Source of the DNA: an uncultured Oscillospiraceae bacterium
GTDB lineage: Bacteria; Bacillota; Clostridia; Oscillospirales; Oscillospiraceae
Length of the DNA stretch: 32,713 nt
Assembly (NCBI GenBank): GCA_958423465.1
Contig: CATZRD010000026.1
Coordinates: forward strand, 1-32,713
Direction: 5' to 3'
The notes beneath the pieces were generated by a model. That model did not search any database and was not told the DNA's origin. It was given only the letters and a program-made list of their open reading frames with translations. Below are positions 23,168 to 30,603 of this stretch, in pieces. How positions within the stretch are numbered: position 1 is the first letter of the stretch; each line of letters starts with the position of its first letter. Position numbers and translations under genes: made by a program.

Positions 23168-24477
23168 GGGTCGCGATCTATACGCTGGGCTGCAAAGTCA
23201 ATCAGTACGAGACGGCGGCCATGGAGAAGGAGCTTCAGCGGCGGGGCCACGCCCTGGTCCCCTTCGAGGGGCCGGCGGACGCCTATATCGTCAATACCTG
23301 CACCGTCACCGCCGTCAGCGACAAAAAATCCCGGCAGATGATCCGCCGGGCCAGAAAGCACAGCCCGGACGCCGTGGTGGCGGTGTGCGGGTGCTACGCC
23401 CAGACCAGGCCGGAGGAGGTCCGGAAGCTGGACGTGGACCTCATTTCCGGCACCGGGGACCGGATGAAGTTCCTGGACCTGCTGGAGAGTGCTGTCCGGG
23501 AGCGGGAGCCGGTGGTGGTCCTGGACCAGGCCCTCCGCCGCCGGACCTTTGAGGCGCTGCCCGCCGGGGGGCTGGCCGCCCGGACCCGGGCCATGCTGAA
23601 GGTGGAGGACGGCTGCGTCAACTTCTGCTCCTACTGCATCATCCCCTACGCCCGGGGGCCGGTGCGGTCCCTGCCTCTGGAGGCGGCCGCGGCGGAGACC
23701 CGGCGGCTGCGGGAGGAGGGCTATCGGGAGATCGTGGTCACGGGCATCGAGATCTCCTCCTGGGGCCAGGACCTGCCGGGAAAGCCGGGCCTCATGGACC
23801 TGCTGGAGGCGGTGAGCGCCGCCGCCGGGGATATGCGGCTGCGCCTTGGCTCCCTGGAGCCCCGGACCATCACGGAGGACTTCTGCCGCCGGGGGGCGAA
23901 GCTGCCCAACCTCTGCCCCCATTTCCACCTGTCCATGCAGTCCGGCTGCGACGCCACCCTGAAGCGGATGAACCGGAAATACGACACCGCCCGGTACAAA
24001 ATGAGCGTGGATCTGCTGAACGCGTATTTTGACCGTCCCGCCGTTACCACGGACCTCATCGTGGGCTTCCCCGGGGAGACGGAGGAGGAGTTCGCCGCCA
24101 CATTGGCGTTTGTCCGCTCCTGCGGCTTCGCGGAGATGCATATTTTTCCCTACTCCATCCGCACCGGCACCCCGGCGGCGGAAATGGAGCAGGTGCCCCG
24201 GTCCGTGAAGGAGGATCGGGCCGCCCGGGCCGCCGCCGCGGCGGCGGAGCTGCGAGGGCGCTATCTGGCCGGGTGCGTGGGAAAGGAGTACCCCGTGCTC
24301 TATGAGCAGACCCATGACGACGGCCGGTGGCAGGGCCACGCCCCCAATTATGCCGCCGTGGCCGTCCGGGGGGAGGACCTCCATAACCGGGTGGTCATGA
24401 CCCGGATCACCGGCGTGGAGGGGGATCTGCTGGCGGGGGTCCCGGTCCCAGGGGACGGCGAGAGGAGGGAGCGCTGA
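23164..24477 (+). CDS. mtaB: tRNA t6A37 methylthiotransferase
   Basis: Radical-SAM enzyme that adds a methylthio group to t6A at tRNA position 37. 437 residues: the N-terminal UPF0004 domain with cluster cysteines Cys10, Cys46 and Cys77 (TLGCKVNQ, NTCTVT, CGCYAQ); the radical-SAM CxxxCxxC Cys151/155/158 in DGCVNFCSYC; and a C-terminal TRAM-type segment. TLGCKVNQYE and NTCTVTAVSDKKSRQ point to MtaB rather than MiaB or RimO. The start is GTG at 23164 with AAGGGGG at about 23150-23155. It probably shares a transcript with the following nucleotidase gene. Confidence 0.94.
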   Translation: MRVAIYTLGCKVNQYETAAMEKELQRRGHALVPFEGPADAYIVNTCTVTAVSDKKSRQMIRRARKHSPDAVVAVCGCYAQTRPEEVRKLDVDLISGTGDRMKFLDLLESAVREREPVVVLDQALRRRTFEALPAGGLAARTRAMLKVEDGCVNFCSYCIIPYARGPVRSLPLEAAAAETRRLREEGYREIVVTGIEISSWGQDLPGKPGLMDLLEAVSAAAGDMRLRLGSLEPRTITEDFCRRGAKLPNLCPHFHLSMQSGCDATLKRMNRKYDTARYKMSVDLLNAYFDRPAVTTDLIVGFPGETEEEFAATLAFVRSCGFAEMHIFPYSIRTGTPAAEMEQVPRSVKEDRAARAAAAAAELRGRYLAGCVGKEYPVLYEQTHDDGRWQGHAPNYAAVAVRGEDLHNRVVMTRITGVEGDLLAGVPVPGDGERRER

Positions 24478-24478
24478 T

Positions 24479-25051
24479 ATGTACAACTTTTTTGCCTATA
24501 TTTCCAGAATGAAGTACATCACCCGCTGGGCGCTGATGCGCAACAGCGTCACGGAGAATATCCAGGAGCACAGCCATATGGCGGCGGTGCTGGCCCACGC
24601 CCTGGGGACCATCCGCCGGGACGTGCTGGGCGGGGACTGCGACCCGGACCGCTGCGCGGCGGCGGCTCTGTTCCACGACGCCACGGAGCTGTTCACCGGG
24701 GATATGCCCACCCCGGTGAAATACTTCAACCCCGCCATTCGGGAGGCCTACCGCCAGGTGGAGGATATGGCCGCCGGTAAGCTGCTGGACACCCTGCCCC
24801 CGGAACTGCGGGACGCCTACGAGCCGCTGCTGCGGGAGGAGGACCCGGAGATCCGGCGGCTGGTGAAGGCCGCCGACAAGCTTTCCGCCTACATCAAGTG
24901 CCTGGAGGAGCTGAAAAGCGGCAACGACGAGTTCGGCGACGCCGCCCGGGTGACGCTGGAGGCCCTCCACGCCATGGAGCTGCCGGAGGTGGAGTGGTTT
25001 CTGGACAACTGCGCCGGCGGCTTCGGCCTGACGCTGGACCAGTTGGGATGA
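24479..25051 (+). CDS. yfbR: YfbR-like 5'-deoxynucleotidase (HD domain)
   Basis: 190-residue HD-domain phosphohydrolase. The metal ligands His31 (QEHSH), His66-Asp67 (LFHDATE) and Asp133 (AADKLSAY) are all present, and FFAYISRMKYITRWALMRN plus TGDMPTPVKYFN are close to E. coli YfbR, which removes phosphate from deoxyribonucleoside 5'-monophosphates. It begins one base after the mtaB stop, with GGAGG 10 nt upstream inside mtaB, so the two genes form an operon. Confidence 0.92.
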   Translation: MYNFFAYISRMKYITRWALMRNSVTENIQEHSHMAAVLAHALGTIRRDVLGGDCDPDRCAAAALFHDATELFTGDMPTPVKYFNPAIREAYRQVEDMAAGKLLDTLPPELRDAYEPLLREEDPEIRRLVKAADKLSAYIKCLEELKSGNDEFGDAARVTLEALHAMELPEVEWFLDNCAGGFGLTLDQLG

Positions 25052-25064
25052 AACATCAGGCTGT

Positions 25065-25088
25065 GGGCGCTCCCCGTGGGGAGCGCCC
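25065..25088. terminator. GC-rich hairpin after the nucleotidase gene
   Basis: GGGCGCTCCCC, loop GT, GGGGAGCGCCC: an 11-bp perfect stem 13 nt after the stop. No T run follows, so it is a weak intrinsic terminator candidate. A second GC hairpin (GCGCCGC / GCGGCGC) follows near 25112-25135. A motif GAATCCACTTCG between them resembles GAATTCACTTCG in the cluster after infB. Confidence 0.5.
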
Positions 25089-25185
25089 CTCGCTTGAATC
25101 CACTTCGCTTTGCGCCGCCGCGGGGGAGCGGCGCGCGCTCCGTGAAAACTTTCCGGAAAAAGTGCGGGAGGAGACAAGAAAACCC

Positions 25186-25214
25186 TTGCTTTTCCGGCGC
25201 CTGTGTGGTATGAT
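25186..25214 (+). promoter_or_regulatory. Promoter of the rimP-nusA-infB operon
   Basis: -35 TTGCTT (25186-25191), 17-nt spacer, -10 TATGAT (25209-25214) preceded by GTGTGG. The expected start near 25221 gives a leader of about 115 nt that holds an intrinsic terminator. Confidence 0.75.
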
Positions 25215-25237
25215 CGCTATGTTAGAGTAGGTAGACC

Positions 25238-25268
25238 AGAGTGGGCTTTTAGGTCCGCTCTTTTTCTT
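25238..25268 (+). terminator. Leader terminator/attenuator upstream of rimP
   Basis: A 9-bp stem (AGAGTGGGC / GTCCGCTCT, including two G-U pairs) with a 6-nt loop, followed by TTTTCTT. It lies between the operon promoter and rimP, so most transcripts must pass it. In Bacillus subtilis the nusA operon leader is controlled by NusA-dependent termination; the same logic here is an inference. The weak G-U-containing stem suits a factor-dependent decision. Confidence 0.68.
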
Positions 25269-25335
25269 GACCTAAATTGACCGGGGAAATTTTCCGCTCC
25301 AGGGCGGGGACCCGGCGGGAAAACGAGGTGCTGTC

Positions 25336-25791
25336 ATGGCAAAGATCACCGAGACTGTGGCGGAGCTGGCCGCCCCGGTGGTGGAGGGCGCGGGCTGCGA
25401 GCTGTGGGACGTGGAGTATGTCCGGGAGGCCGGGGAGTGGTTCCTGCGGCTCTATATCGACAAGCCCGGCGGCGTGGACATTCTGGACTGCGAGGCCATC
25501 AGCCGCACGGTCAGCGACCTGCTGGACCAGGCGGACCCCATCGAGGGCAGCTACACCTTCGAGGTGTCCTCCGCCGGGGCGGAGCGTGCGCTGAAGCGTC
25601 CCGGCGACTTTGAGCGGTTCATGGGCAGCCCGGTGACAGTGAAGCTCTACCGGGCCCGGGACGGGCGCAAGGAGTTTGCCGGCCGCCTCACCGGCTACGC
25701 CGACGGGGCCGTCACCATCGCCGTGGGCGATACGGAGACGACGTTTTCCAGAGACGAGGTGGCCCTGTGCCGCCTGCGGATCGAATTTTGA
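25336..25791 (+). CDS. rimP: Ribosome maturation factor RimP
   Basis: Needed for 30S subunit assembly. 151 residues: an alpha/beta N-terminal domain with GCELWDVEYVREAGEWFLRL (20-39), the CEAISRTVSDLLDQADPI helix and YTFEVSSAGAERALKRPGDFERF, the conserved boundary to the C-terminal SH3-like barrel, which runs to RLRIEF. The position directly before nusA is canonical. A modest GAGGTG precedes the ATG. First gene of the operon. Confidence 0.95.
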   Translation: MAKITETVAELAAPVVEGAGCELWDVEYVREAGEWFLRLYIDKPGGVDILDCEAISRTVSDLLDQADPIEGSYTFEVSSAGAERALKRPGDFERFMGSPVTVKLYRARDGRKEFAGRLTGYADGAVTIAVGDTETTFSRDEVALCRLRIEF

Positions 25792-25842
25792 CGGGCCGCC
25801 GGAAGGCGAATCGATATTGCTATAGAATAGGGGAAGAATACC

Positions 25843-26904
25843 ATGAAGTGTGATGAAATTTTCGCCGCCCTGGCCATGCTGGAGAAGGAGCGCGGCATCT
25901 CCCAGACCTTTATGATGGATAAGATCATCCAGGCCATTACCACCGCCTACAAGCGGGACCACGAGGGCGTGGAGAACGTGGTGGTGGACGTGGACGAGGT
26001 CAAAAAGGACCTCCGGATGTATGTCCAGAAGGAGATCGTGGAGGAAGTGGAGAACCCCGGCACCCAGATGTCTCTGGACGAGGCCAAGGCCAAGTACGGC
26101 CGCACGGACGTGGGCGGCATGGTGAACATCCCCGTGGACAACGTGGAGTTCGGCCGCATCGCCGCCGGCAACGGCAAGCAGGTCATCATTCAGGGCCTGC
26201 GGGAGGCCGAGCGGGGCATGGTCTACGACGAGTACAACTCCAAGCAGCACGAGATTCTCACCGGCGTGGTGACCCGGGTGGACCCCCGCAGCGGCAGCGT
26301 CTCCCTGCGTATCGGCACGGGGGCCGAGGCCACCGAGGCCATGCTGTCCGCCAGCGAGCAGATCAAGACCGAGGAGCTGGAGGAGGGCCAGCACGTCAAG
26401 GTATATGTGGTGGAGGTCCGCCGCAGCACCCGGGGTCCCCAGGTGCTGATCTCCCGGACCCATCCGGGTCTGGTGAAGCGGCTGTTCGAGCTGGAGGTGC
26501 CGGAGATCTTCGACGGCATCGTGGAGGTCAAGTCCATCGCCCGGGAGGCGGGCAGCCGCACCAAGATGGCGGTGTGGAGCAGCGACGAGGCTGTGGACCC
26601 CATCGGCGCCTGCGTGGGCCCCGCCGGCCAGCGGGTGGGCAGCATCGTAAATGAGCTGCGGGGCGAGAAGATCGACATCATCAAGTACAGCGAGGACCCC
26701 GCCCAGTTCATCGCCGCCGCCCTGGCCCCCGCCGATGTGCTGGACGTGCGCCTGGCCGACGAGGGCAAGGCCTGCCGGGTCATCGTCCCCGACGACCAGC
26801 TCTCCCTGGCCATCGGCAAGGAGGGCCAGAACGCCCGCCTGGCCGCCCGGCTGACGGGCTACAAGATCGACATCAAGCCCCAGTCCTTCCGGGAAGAGGA
26901 ATAG
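25843..26904 (+). CDS. nusA: Transcription termination/antitermination factor NusA
   Basis: Binds RNA polymerase and nascent RNA to affect pausing, termination and antitermination. 353 residues, the short Gram-positive form without C-terminal acidic repeats. N-terminal polymerase-binding domain (1-130), S1 domain beginning HEILTGVVTRVD (about 132), KH1 with GSRTKMAVWS...GACVGPAGQRV, and KH2 with LAIGKEGQNARLAARLTGYKI. A candidate for autocontrol through the leader terminator at 25238-25268. Confidence 0.97.
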   Translation: MKCDEIFAALAMLEKERGISQTFMMDKIIQAITTAYKRDHEGVENVVVDVDEVKKDLRMYVQKEIVEEVENPGTQMSLDEAKAKYGRTDVGGMVNIPVDNVEFGRIAAGNGKQVIIQGLREAERGMVYDEYNSKQHEILTGVVTRVDPRSGSVSLRIGTGAEATEAMLSASEQIKTEELEEGQHVKVYVVEVRRSTRGPQVLISRTHPGLVKRLFELEVPEIFDGIVEVKSIAREAGSRTKMAVWSSDEAVDPIGACVGPAGQRVGSIVNELRGEKIDIIKYSEDPAQFIAAALAPADVLDVRLADEGKACRVIVPDDQLSLAIGKEGQNARLAARLTGYKIDIKPQSFREEE

Positions 26905-26907
26905 ATC

Positions 26908-27225
26908 ATGGACGGACGGATCTCTGTCGCCTATTTACAGTCCTATATCAAGTCCAAGGACTACCACCCGGAGCTGGTGAAGGATTACTTCCTGAAGCTG
27001 GCGGAGGAGACCGGCGAGCTGGCCCGGGCCATGCACAAGGATCTGCGGCCCCGGTCGTCAGATGAGATCCAGGGGACCATCGACGAGGAGCTGTGGGACG
27101 TGATGTACTTCGCTTTGGCCATCGCCAACTGCTATGGCATCGACATGGAGTCCGCTATCCCAAAGAAAGAGGCTTTCAACAACATCCGCTACCCCGGGCC
27201 CGCCCCCTTCGAGCTGGACCGGTAG
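26908..27225 (+). CDS. MazG-like nucleotide pyrophosphohydrolase
   Basis: 105-residue protein with the all-alpha NTP-pyrophosphatase signature: EExxE in LAEETGELARAM (Glu33, Glu34, Glu37) and ExxD in IDEELWDVMYFALAIAN (Glu61, Asp64), the magnesium-binding set. Members hydrolyse (d)NTPs or related nucleotides to monophosphates; the substrate is unknown. It starts 3 nt after nusA, with AGAGGAA inside the nusA end, and precedes rnpM by 18 nt. In the usual order nusA is followed directly by ylxR/rnpM, so this gene is an addition to the operon. Confidence 0.87.
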   Translation: MDGRISVAYLQSYIKSKDYHPELVKDYFLKLAEETGELARAMHKDLRPRSSDEIQGTIDEELWDVMYFALAIANCYGIDMESAIPKKEAFNNIRYPGPAPFELDR

Positions 27226-27243
27226 CCGGAGAAAGGAAGCGCG

Positions 27244-27519
27244 ATGCAGAAACCGAGAAAGATCCCCCAGCGTCAGTGTCTTGGCTGCCGGGAGATGAAA
27301 AATAAAAAGGACCTGATCCGGGTGGTCCGCTCCCCGGAGGGGGAGATCAGCCTGGATTTCAAGGGCAAGAAGCCCGGCCGGGGGGCCTACGTCTGCCCCG
27401 ACCCCCAGTGTCTGGCCAAGGCCCGGAAGAGCCGGGCGCTGGAGCGGGCCTTTGAGACCGCCATCCCGGCGGAGGTCTACGACCAGCTGGAGCGGCAGAT
27501 GGGAGAAAACCATGGATAA
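27244..27519 (+). CDS. rnpM: RNase P modulator RnpM (YlxR)
   Basis: 91-residue DUF448 protein. QRQCLGCREMKNKKDLIRVVR (positions 10-30) and GRGAYVCPDPQCL (46-58) are the family signatures, with two CxxC-like pairs (Cys12/Cys15 and Cys51/Cys56). In Bacillus this protein binds the RNase P RNA and modulates its activity. A canonical member of the nusA-infB operon. GAAAGGAAG precedes the ATG. Confidence 0.95.
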   Translation: MQKPRKIPQRQCLGCREMKNKKDLIRVVRSPEGEISLDFKGKKPGRGAYVCPDPQCLAKARKSRALERAFETAIPAEVYDQLERQMGENHG

Positions 27520-27928
27520 CGTGCTGACCATGGTGGGCCTGGCCCTCCGGGCCGGACGGCTGGCCGTGGGCGAGGAGCCGGTGGGCACCGCCTGCCGGGC
27601 CAGGGACTGCCGTCTGTTGCTGCTGGCCTCCGACGCCGCGGACAACACCGTCCGCCGGGCGGAGCGCTTCGCCCAGGCGGGCCAGTGCCTCACCGCCTCC
27701 CTCCCCTGCTCCCGGGAGGAGCTGGGGGCCGCGGTGGGCCGCGGGTCCTGCGCCATGGCGGCGGTGACGGATACCGGCCTGGCGGGGGCCATCGCCCAGC
27801 GGCTGGCCCAGCGGGACCCGGAGCGGTACGGCGAGCTGGCCCGGCGTCTGGAGGTAAAGGCCCGCCGGGCGGACCAGCGGCGGCAGGAGCAGCGCTCCCG
27901 CGACCGGAAGCCCCGGGGAGCCAAATGA
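27512..27928 (+). CDS. rplGA: L7Ae-family RNA-binding protein YlxQ
   Basis: 138-residue L7Ae/L30e/S12e/Gadd45 family protein. The N-terminal MVGLALRAGRLAVGEEPV fits the first helix and RNA-contact loop of YlxQ, and CRLLLLASDAADNTVRRAER the central sheet. The C-terminal tail is highly basic (KARRADQRRQEQRSRDRK), which is longer and more charged than in typical family members of about 100 residues. The ATG at 27512 overlaps rnpM by 8 nt with GGGAGAA just upstream. It probably binds kink-turn-like RNA; its target is unknown. Confidence 0.9.
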   Translation: MDNVLTMVGLALRAGRLAVGEEPVGTACRARDCRLLLLASDAADNTVRRAERFAQAGQCLTASLPCSREELGAAVGRGSCAMAAVTDTGLAGAIAQRLAQRDPERYGELARRLEVKARRADQRRQEQRSRDRKPRGAK

Positions 27929-27942
27929 GAGAGAAATGAGTT

Positions 27943-28001
27943 CGCCATAGCGCGCGCCTGGAGACCCGGCCAGGCCGAGCCTGCGGGCGCGTGTTATGGC
28001 G
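27943..28001 (+). promoter_or_regulatory. Long structured RNA element between ylxQ and infB
   Basis: A 16-bp outer stem (CGCCATAGCGCGCGCC at 27943-27958 with 27986-28001, two G-U pairs) encloses a second hairpin CAGGC-CGA-GCCTG at 27971-27983. It ends 20 nt before the infB ribosome binding site. No T run follows, so it is not an ordinary terminator. It may be an RNase III-type processing site or a control element for infB. Confidence 0.6.
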
Positions 28002-28034
28002 CTGAGACCTGAAACACTATTGGAGGTGGCCTGA

Positions 28035-30425
28035 TTGGGTAGTATCACAACAAAGTATAAGGTAAACGAGCTGGCGAAGGATTTCGGGATGCAGACCCGG
28101 GAGATCATCGAGATCCTGGGGAAGTATTCCGACACGCCGAAGAAATCCGGACAGAATCTGGACGACCGGGAGCTGTCCCTGGTCTTTGACTATCTGACCC
28201 AGCATCATCCGGTGTCCGGGCTCCAGGTGATCTTCGCCGACGCCGCGGCCGCCAAGAAGCCGGAGCCGAAGCCCGCCGCCCCGGTCCAGCAGCAGGCCCA
28301 GCCGTCCCAGCAGGCCAAGGGACCCAATAAGAGCGCCCCCCAGAGCGGCGCGCCCCGTCCCCAGGGCCAGCAGCCCCAGCAGAACGCCGCCGGACAGGCG
28401 GCGGCAAATCAGGCCGCTATCGCCCGGGGTCCCCGGACCAAGGTGGTGGACACCCGCAAGGCCACCAACGTCAACCTGGACAAGTACGATGAGAAACTCC
28501 AGGATATGGCGGAGCGCAGCGAGCGTCCCGCCGGCCGCCGGGACGCCCCTCAGGGCAAGGAGAAGCTCCGGGGCGGCAGCAACAAGAAGAAGGGCCAGCC
28601 CTCCTTCTCCAACAAGCGCCGGCAGGAGGAGGCGGAGAAGCTGCGCCGCCTCCAGCTGGAGATCGCCAAAAAGACGCCCCTCACCGTGAAGATCCCCAAC
28701 GAGATCTCCGTGGGCGAGCTGGCCAGCCGGATGAAAAAGACCGGCGCCGAGGTGGTCAAGTGCCTCATGAAGAACGGCGTCATGGCCTCCCTCAGCCAGC
28801 TCATCGACTTCGACACCGCCGCCATCATCGCCGAGGAGCTGGGCTGCAAGGTGGAGAAGGAAGTGGTGGTGACCATCGAGGAGAAGCTCATCGACACCGC
28901 CGCGGACAAGGCCGAGGATCTGAAGCCCCGGGCCCCGGTGGTGGTGGTCATGGGCCACGTGGACCACGGCAAGACCTCCCTGCTGGACTATATCCGCAAA
29001 TCCTCCGTGGCCTCCGGCGAGGCCGGCGGCATCACCCAGCACATCGGCGCCTATCAGGTCCAGGTGAACGGCAAGCCCATCACCTTCCTGGACACCCCCG
29101 GCCACGAGGCCTTTACCTCCATGCGGGCCCGGGGCGCCATGGTCACGGATATCGCCATCCTGGTGGTGGCCGCCGAGGACGGCATTATGCCCCAGACCGT
29201 GGAGTCCATCAACCACGCCAAGGCGGCGAACATCCCCATCATCGTGGCCATCAACAAGATGGATAAGCCCGACGCCAACCCCGAGCGCATCAAGCAGCAG
29301 CTCACGGAGTACGATCTGGTGGCCGAGGACTGGGGCGGCGAGACCATCGTGTGCCCCATCTCCGCCAAGACCGGCATGGGCATCGAGAACCTGCTGGAGA
29401 TGGTGACCCTCACCGCCGAGGTGGCGGAGCTGAAGGCCAACCCCGACCGGGCGGCCCAGGGCACCGTCATCGAGGCCCGGCTGGACAAGGGCCGTGGCCC
29501 CGTGGCCACCCTGCTGGTCCAGAACGGCACCCTGAAGCAGGGCGACATCGTCATCGCCGGCACCGCCGTGGGCCGTGTCCGGGCCATGGTGGACAGCAAG
29601 GGCGCCCGGCTGACCCAGGCGGGACCCTCCGTGCCTGTGGAGATCACCGGCCTGGGCGAGGTCCCCGGCGCGGGCAGCACCTTCAACGCCGTGGCCGACG
29701 AGCGTCTGGCCCGGGAGCTGGTGGAGCAGCGCAAGGCCGAGGAGCGGGCCAAGGCCAACGCCCCCATCCAGAAGGTCAGCCTGGAGGACCTGTTCAGCCA
29801 GATCCAGGCCGGCGAGGTCAAGGATCTGAACATCATCGTCAAGGCCGACGTCCAGGGCTCCGCCGAGGCGGTGAAGTCCAGCCTGGAGAAGCTCTCCAAC
29901 GACGAGGTCCGGGTCCGGGTCATCCACTCCGGCGTGGGCGCCATCAGCGAAAGCGACGTGATGCTGGCCGCCACATCCAAGGCCATCATCGTGGGCTTCA
30001 ACGTCCGGCCTGACGCCGCCGCCCGGGACAACGCCGCCCGGAGTAACGTGGATATGCGGATGTACCGGGTGATCTACGACGCCATCGGCGAGGTGGAGGC
30101 CGCCATGAAGGGCATGCTGGCCCCCAAGTTCAAGGAGGCCCTCATCGGCCACGCCGAGGTGCGCCAGACCTACAAGGTCTCCGGCGTGGGCACCATCGCC
30201 GGCTGCTATGTCCAGGACGGCAAGATCCAGCGGTCCTGCCAGGTCCGCATCGTCCGGGACGGCATCGTCATCCACGAGGGCCAGCTGGCCTCCCTCCAGC
30301 GGTTCAAGGACGCCGTCAAGGAGGTGGCCGCCGGTTACGAGTGCGGCATGAACATCGAGAAGTTCAACGACATCAAAGAGGGCGACATCATCGAGTGCTT
30401 CGTCATGGAGCAGATCCAGGTGTGA
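28035..30425 (+). CDS. infB: Translation initiation factor IF-2
   Basis: GTPase that brings initiator tRNA to the 30S subunit. 796 residues: IF2N-type N-terminal domain (KYKVNELAKDFGMQTREIIEILG read within residues 7-29), an Ala/Pro/Gln-rich linker, a second IF2N domain (about 215-290), G domain with G1 GHVDHGKTS (307-315), G3 DTPGHE (353-358) and G4 NKMD (407-410), then domains II-IV. The start is TTG at 28035 with GGAGGTG 6 nt upstream; the next in-frame ATG would remove part of the first domain. The C terminus (KEGDIIECFVMEQIQV) is intact, and its last 46 bp are repeated downstream. Confidence 0.97.
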   Translation: MGSITTKYKVNELAKDFGMQTREIIEILGKYSDTPKKSGQNLDDRELSLVFDYLTQHHPVSGLQVIFADAAAAKKPEPKPAAPVQQQAQPSQQAKGPNKSAPQSGAPRPQGQQPQQNAAGQAAANQAAIARGPRTKVVDTRKATNVNLDKYDEKLQDMAERSERPAGRRDAPQGKEKLRGGSNKKKGQPSFSNKRRQEEAEKLRRLQLEIAKKTPLTVKIPNEISVGELASRMKKTGAEVVKCLMKNGVMASLSQLIDFDTAAIIAEELGCKVEKEVVVTIEEKLIDTAADKAEDLKPRAPVVVVMGHVDHGKTSLLDYIRKSSVASGEAGGITQHIGAYQVQVNGKPITFLDTPGHEAFTSMRARGAMVTDIAILVVAAEDGIMPQTVESINHAKAANIPIIVAINKMDKPDANPERIKQQLTEYDLVAEDWGGETIVCPISAKTGMGIENLLEMVTLTAEVAELKANPDRAAQGTVIEARLDKGRGPVATLLVQNGTLKQGDIVIAGTAVGRVRAMVDSKGARLTQAGPSVPVEITGLGEVPGAGSTFNAVADERLARELVEQRKAEERAKANAPIQKVSLEDLFSQIQAGEVKDLNIIVKADVQGSAEAVKSSLEKLSNDEVRVRVIHSGVGAISESDVMLAATSKAIIVGFNVRPDAAARDNAARSNVDMRMYRVIYDAIGEVEAAMKGMLAPKFKEALIGHAEVRQTYKVSGVGTIAGCYVQDGKIQRSCQVRIVRDGIVIHEGQLASLQRFKDAVKEVAAGYECGMNIEKFNDIKEGDIIECFVMEQIQV
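30380..30425 (+). repeat. Direct repeat, copy 1 (3' end of infB)
   Basis: The last 46 bp of infB, encoding DIIECFVMEQIQV and the TGA. Identical at 45 of 46 positions to copy 2 at 30604-30649; the one difference is C at 30389 versus G at 30613. The identity stops sharply on both sides. Confidence 0.92.
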
Positions 30426-30470
30426 CCTCCGGCGAATCAAGGGGATCAGGCCGTCCCGCCGCCCTCTGGG

Positions 30471-30602
30471 GCCCCGCAAAGCGGGGCGCGCGCCAGCGCG
30501 TACAAGTGTTTTGCGAAGCAAAACCTTGGTTCAGACCGAATTCACTTCGGTCTGAACAGGTAAGATCGGAAGGGCTCCCGCGAAATCGAAGATTTTGTGG
30601 GA
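30471..30602. repeat. Cluster of small palindromes between the infB repeats
   Basis: Hairpins in sequence: GCCCCGC-AAA-GCGGGGC (30471-30487); a short CGCGC/GCGCG pair (30487-30500); GTTTTGC-GAA-GCAAAAC (30508-30524); GTTCAGACCGAA / TTCGGTCTGAAC with a TTCAC loop (30529-30557); and TCCCGCGAAATC-GAA-GATTTTGTGGGA (30576-30602, two G-U pairs). Several use a GAA loop closed by C-G. The stretch 30426-30470 before it shows no clear structure or gene. It looks like a modular intergenic repeat or the remains of a small inserted element. Confidence 0.75.
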
Positions 30603-30603
30603 T

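Noticed and set aside
25052..25185. Possible small gene between the YfbR-like gene and the rimP promoter
   Set aside because: The short frames present are built from GC hairpins and lack a start with a ribosome binding site. The stretch is better explained as repeat and terminator sequence.
28017..30521. Very long open frame (834 codons) on the minus strand opposite infB
   Set aside because: It is an antisense shadow of a GC-rich gene. The translation is low-complexity Gly/His/Leu/Asp/Val, has no recognisable domain, and the + strand frame is clearly IF-2.
30563..30575. AGATCGGAAG followed by GGC, similar to a common sequencing adapter
   Set aside because: Only a partial match (about 11 of 13 bases), continuous with native-looking hairpin sequence. 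A misassembly of the region cannot be fully ruled out but is not supported by this alone.
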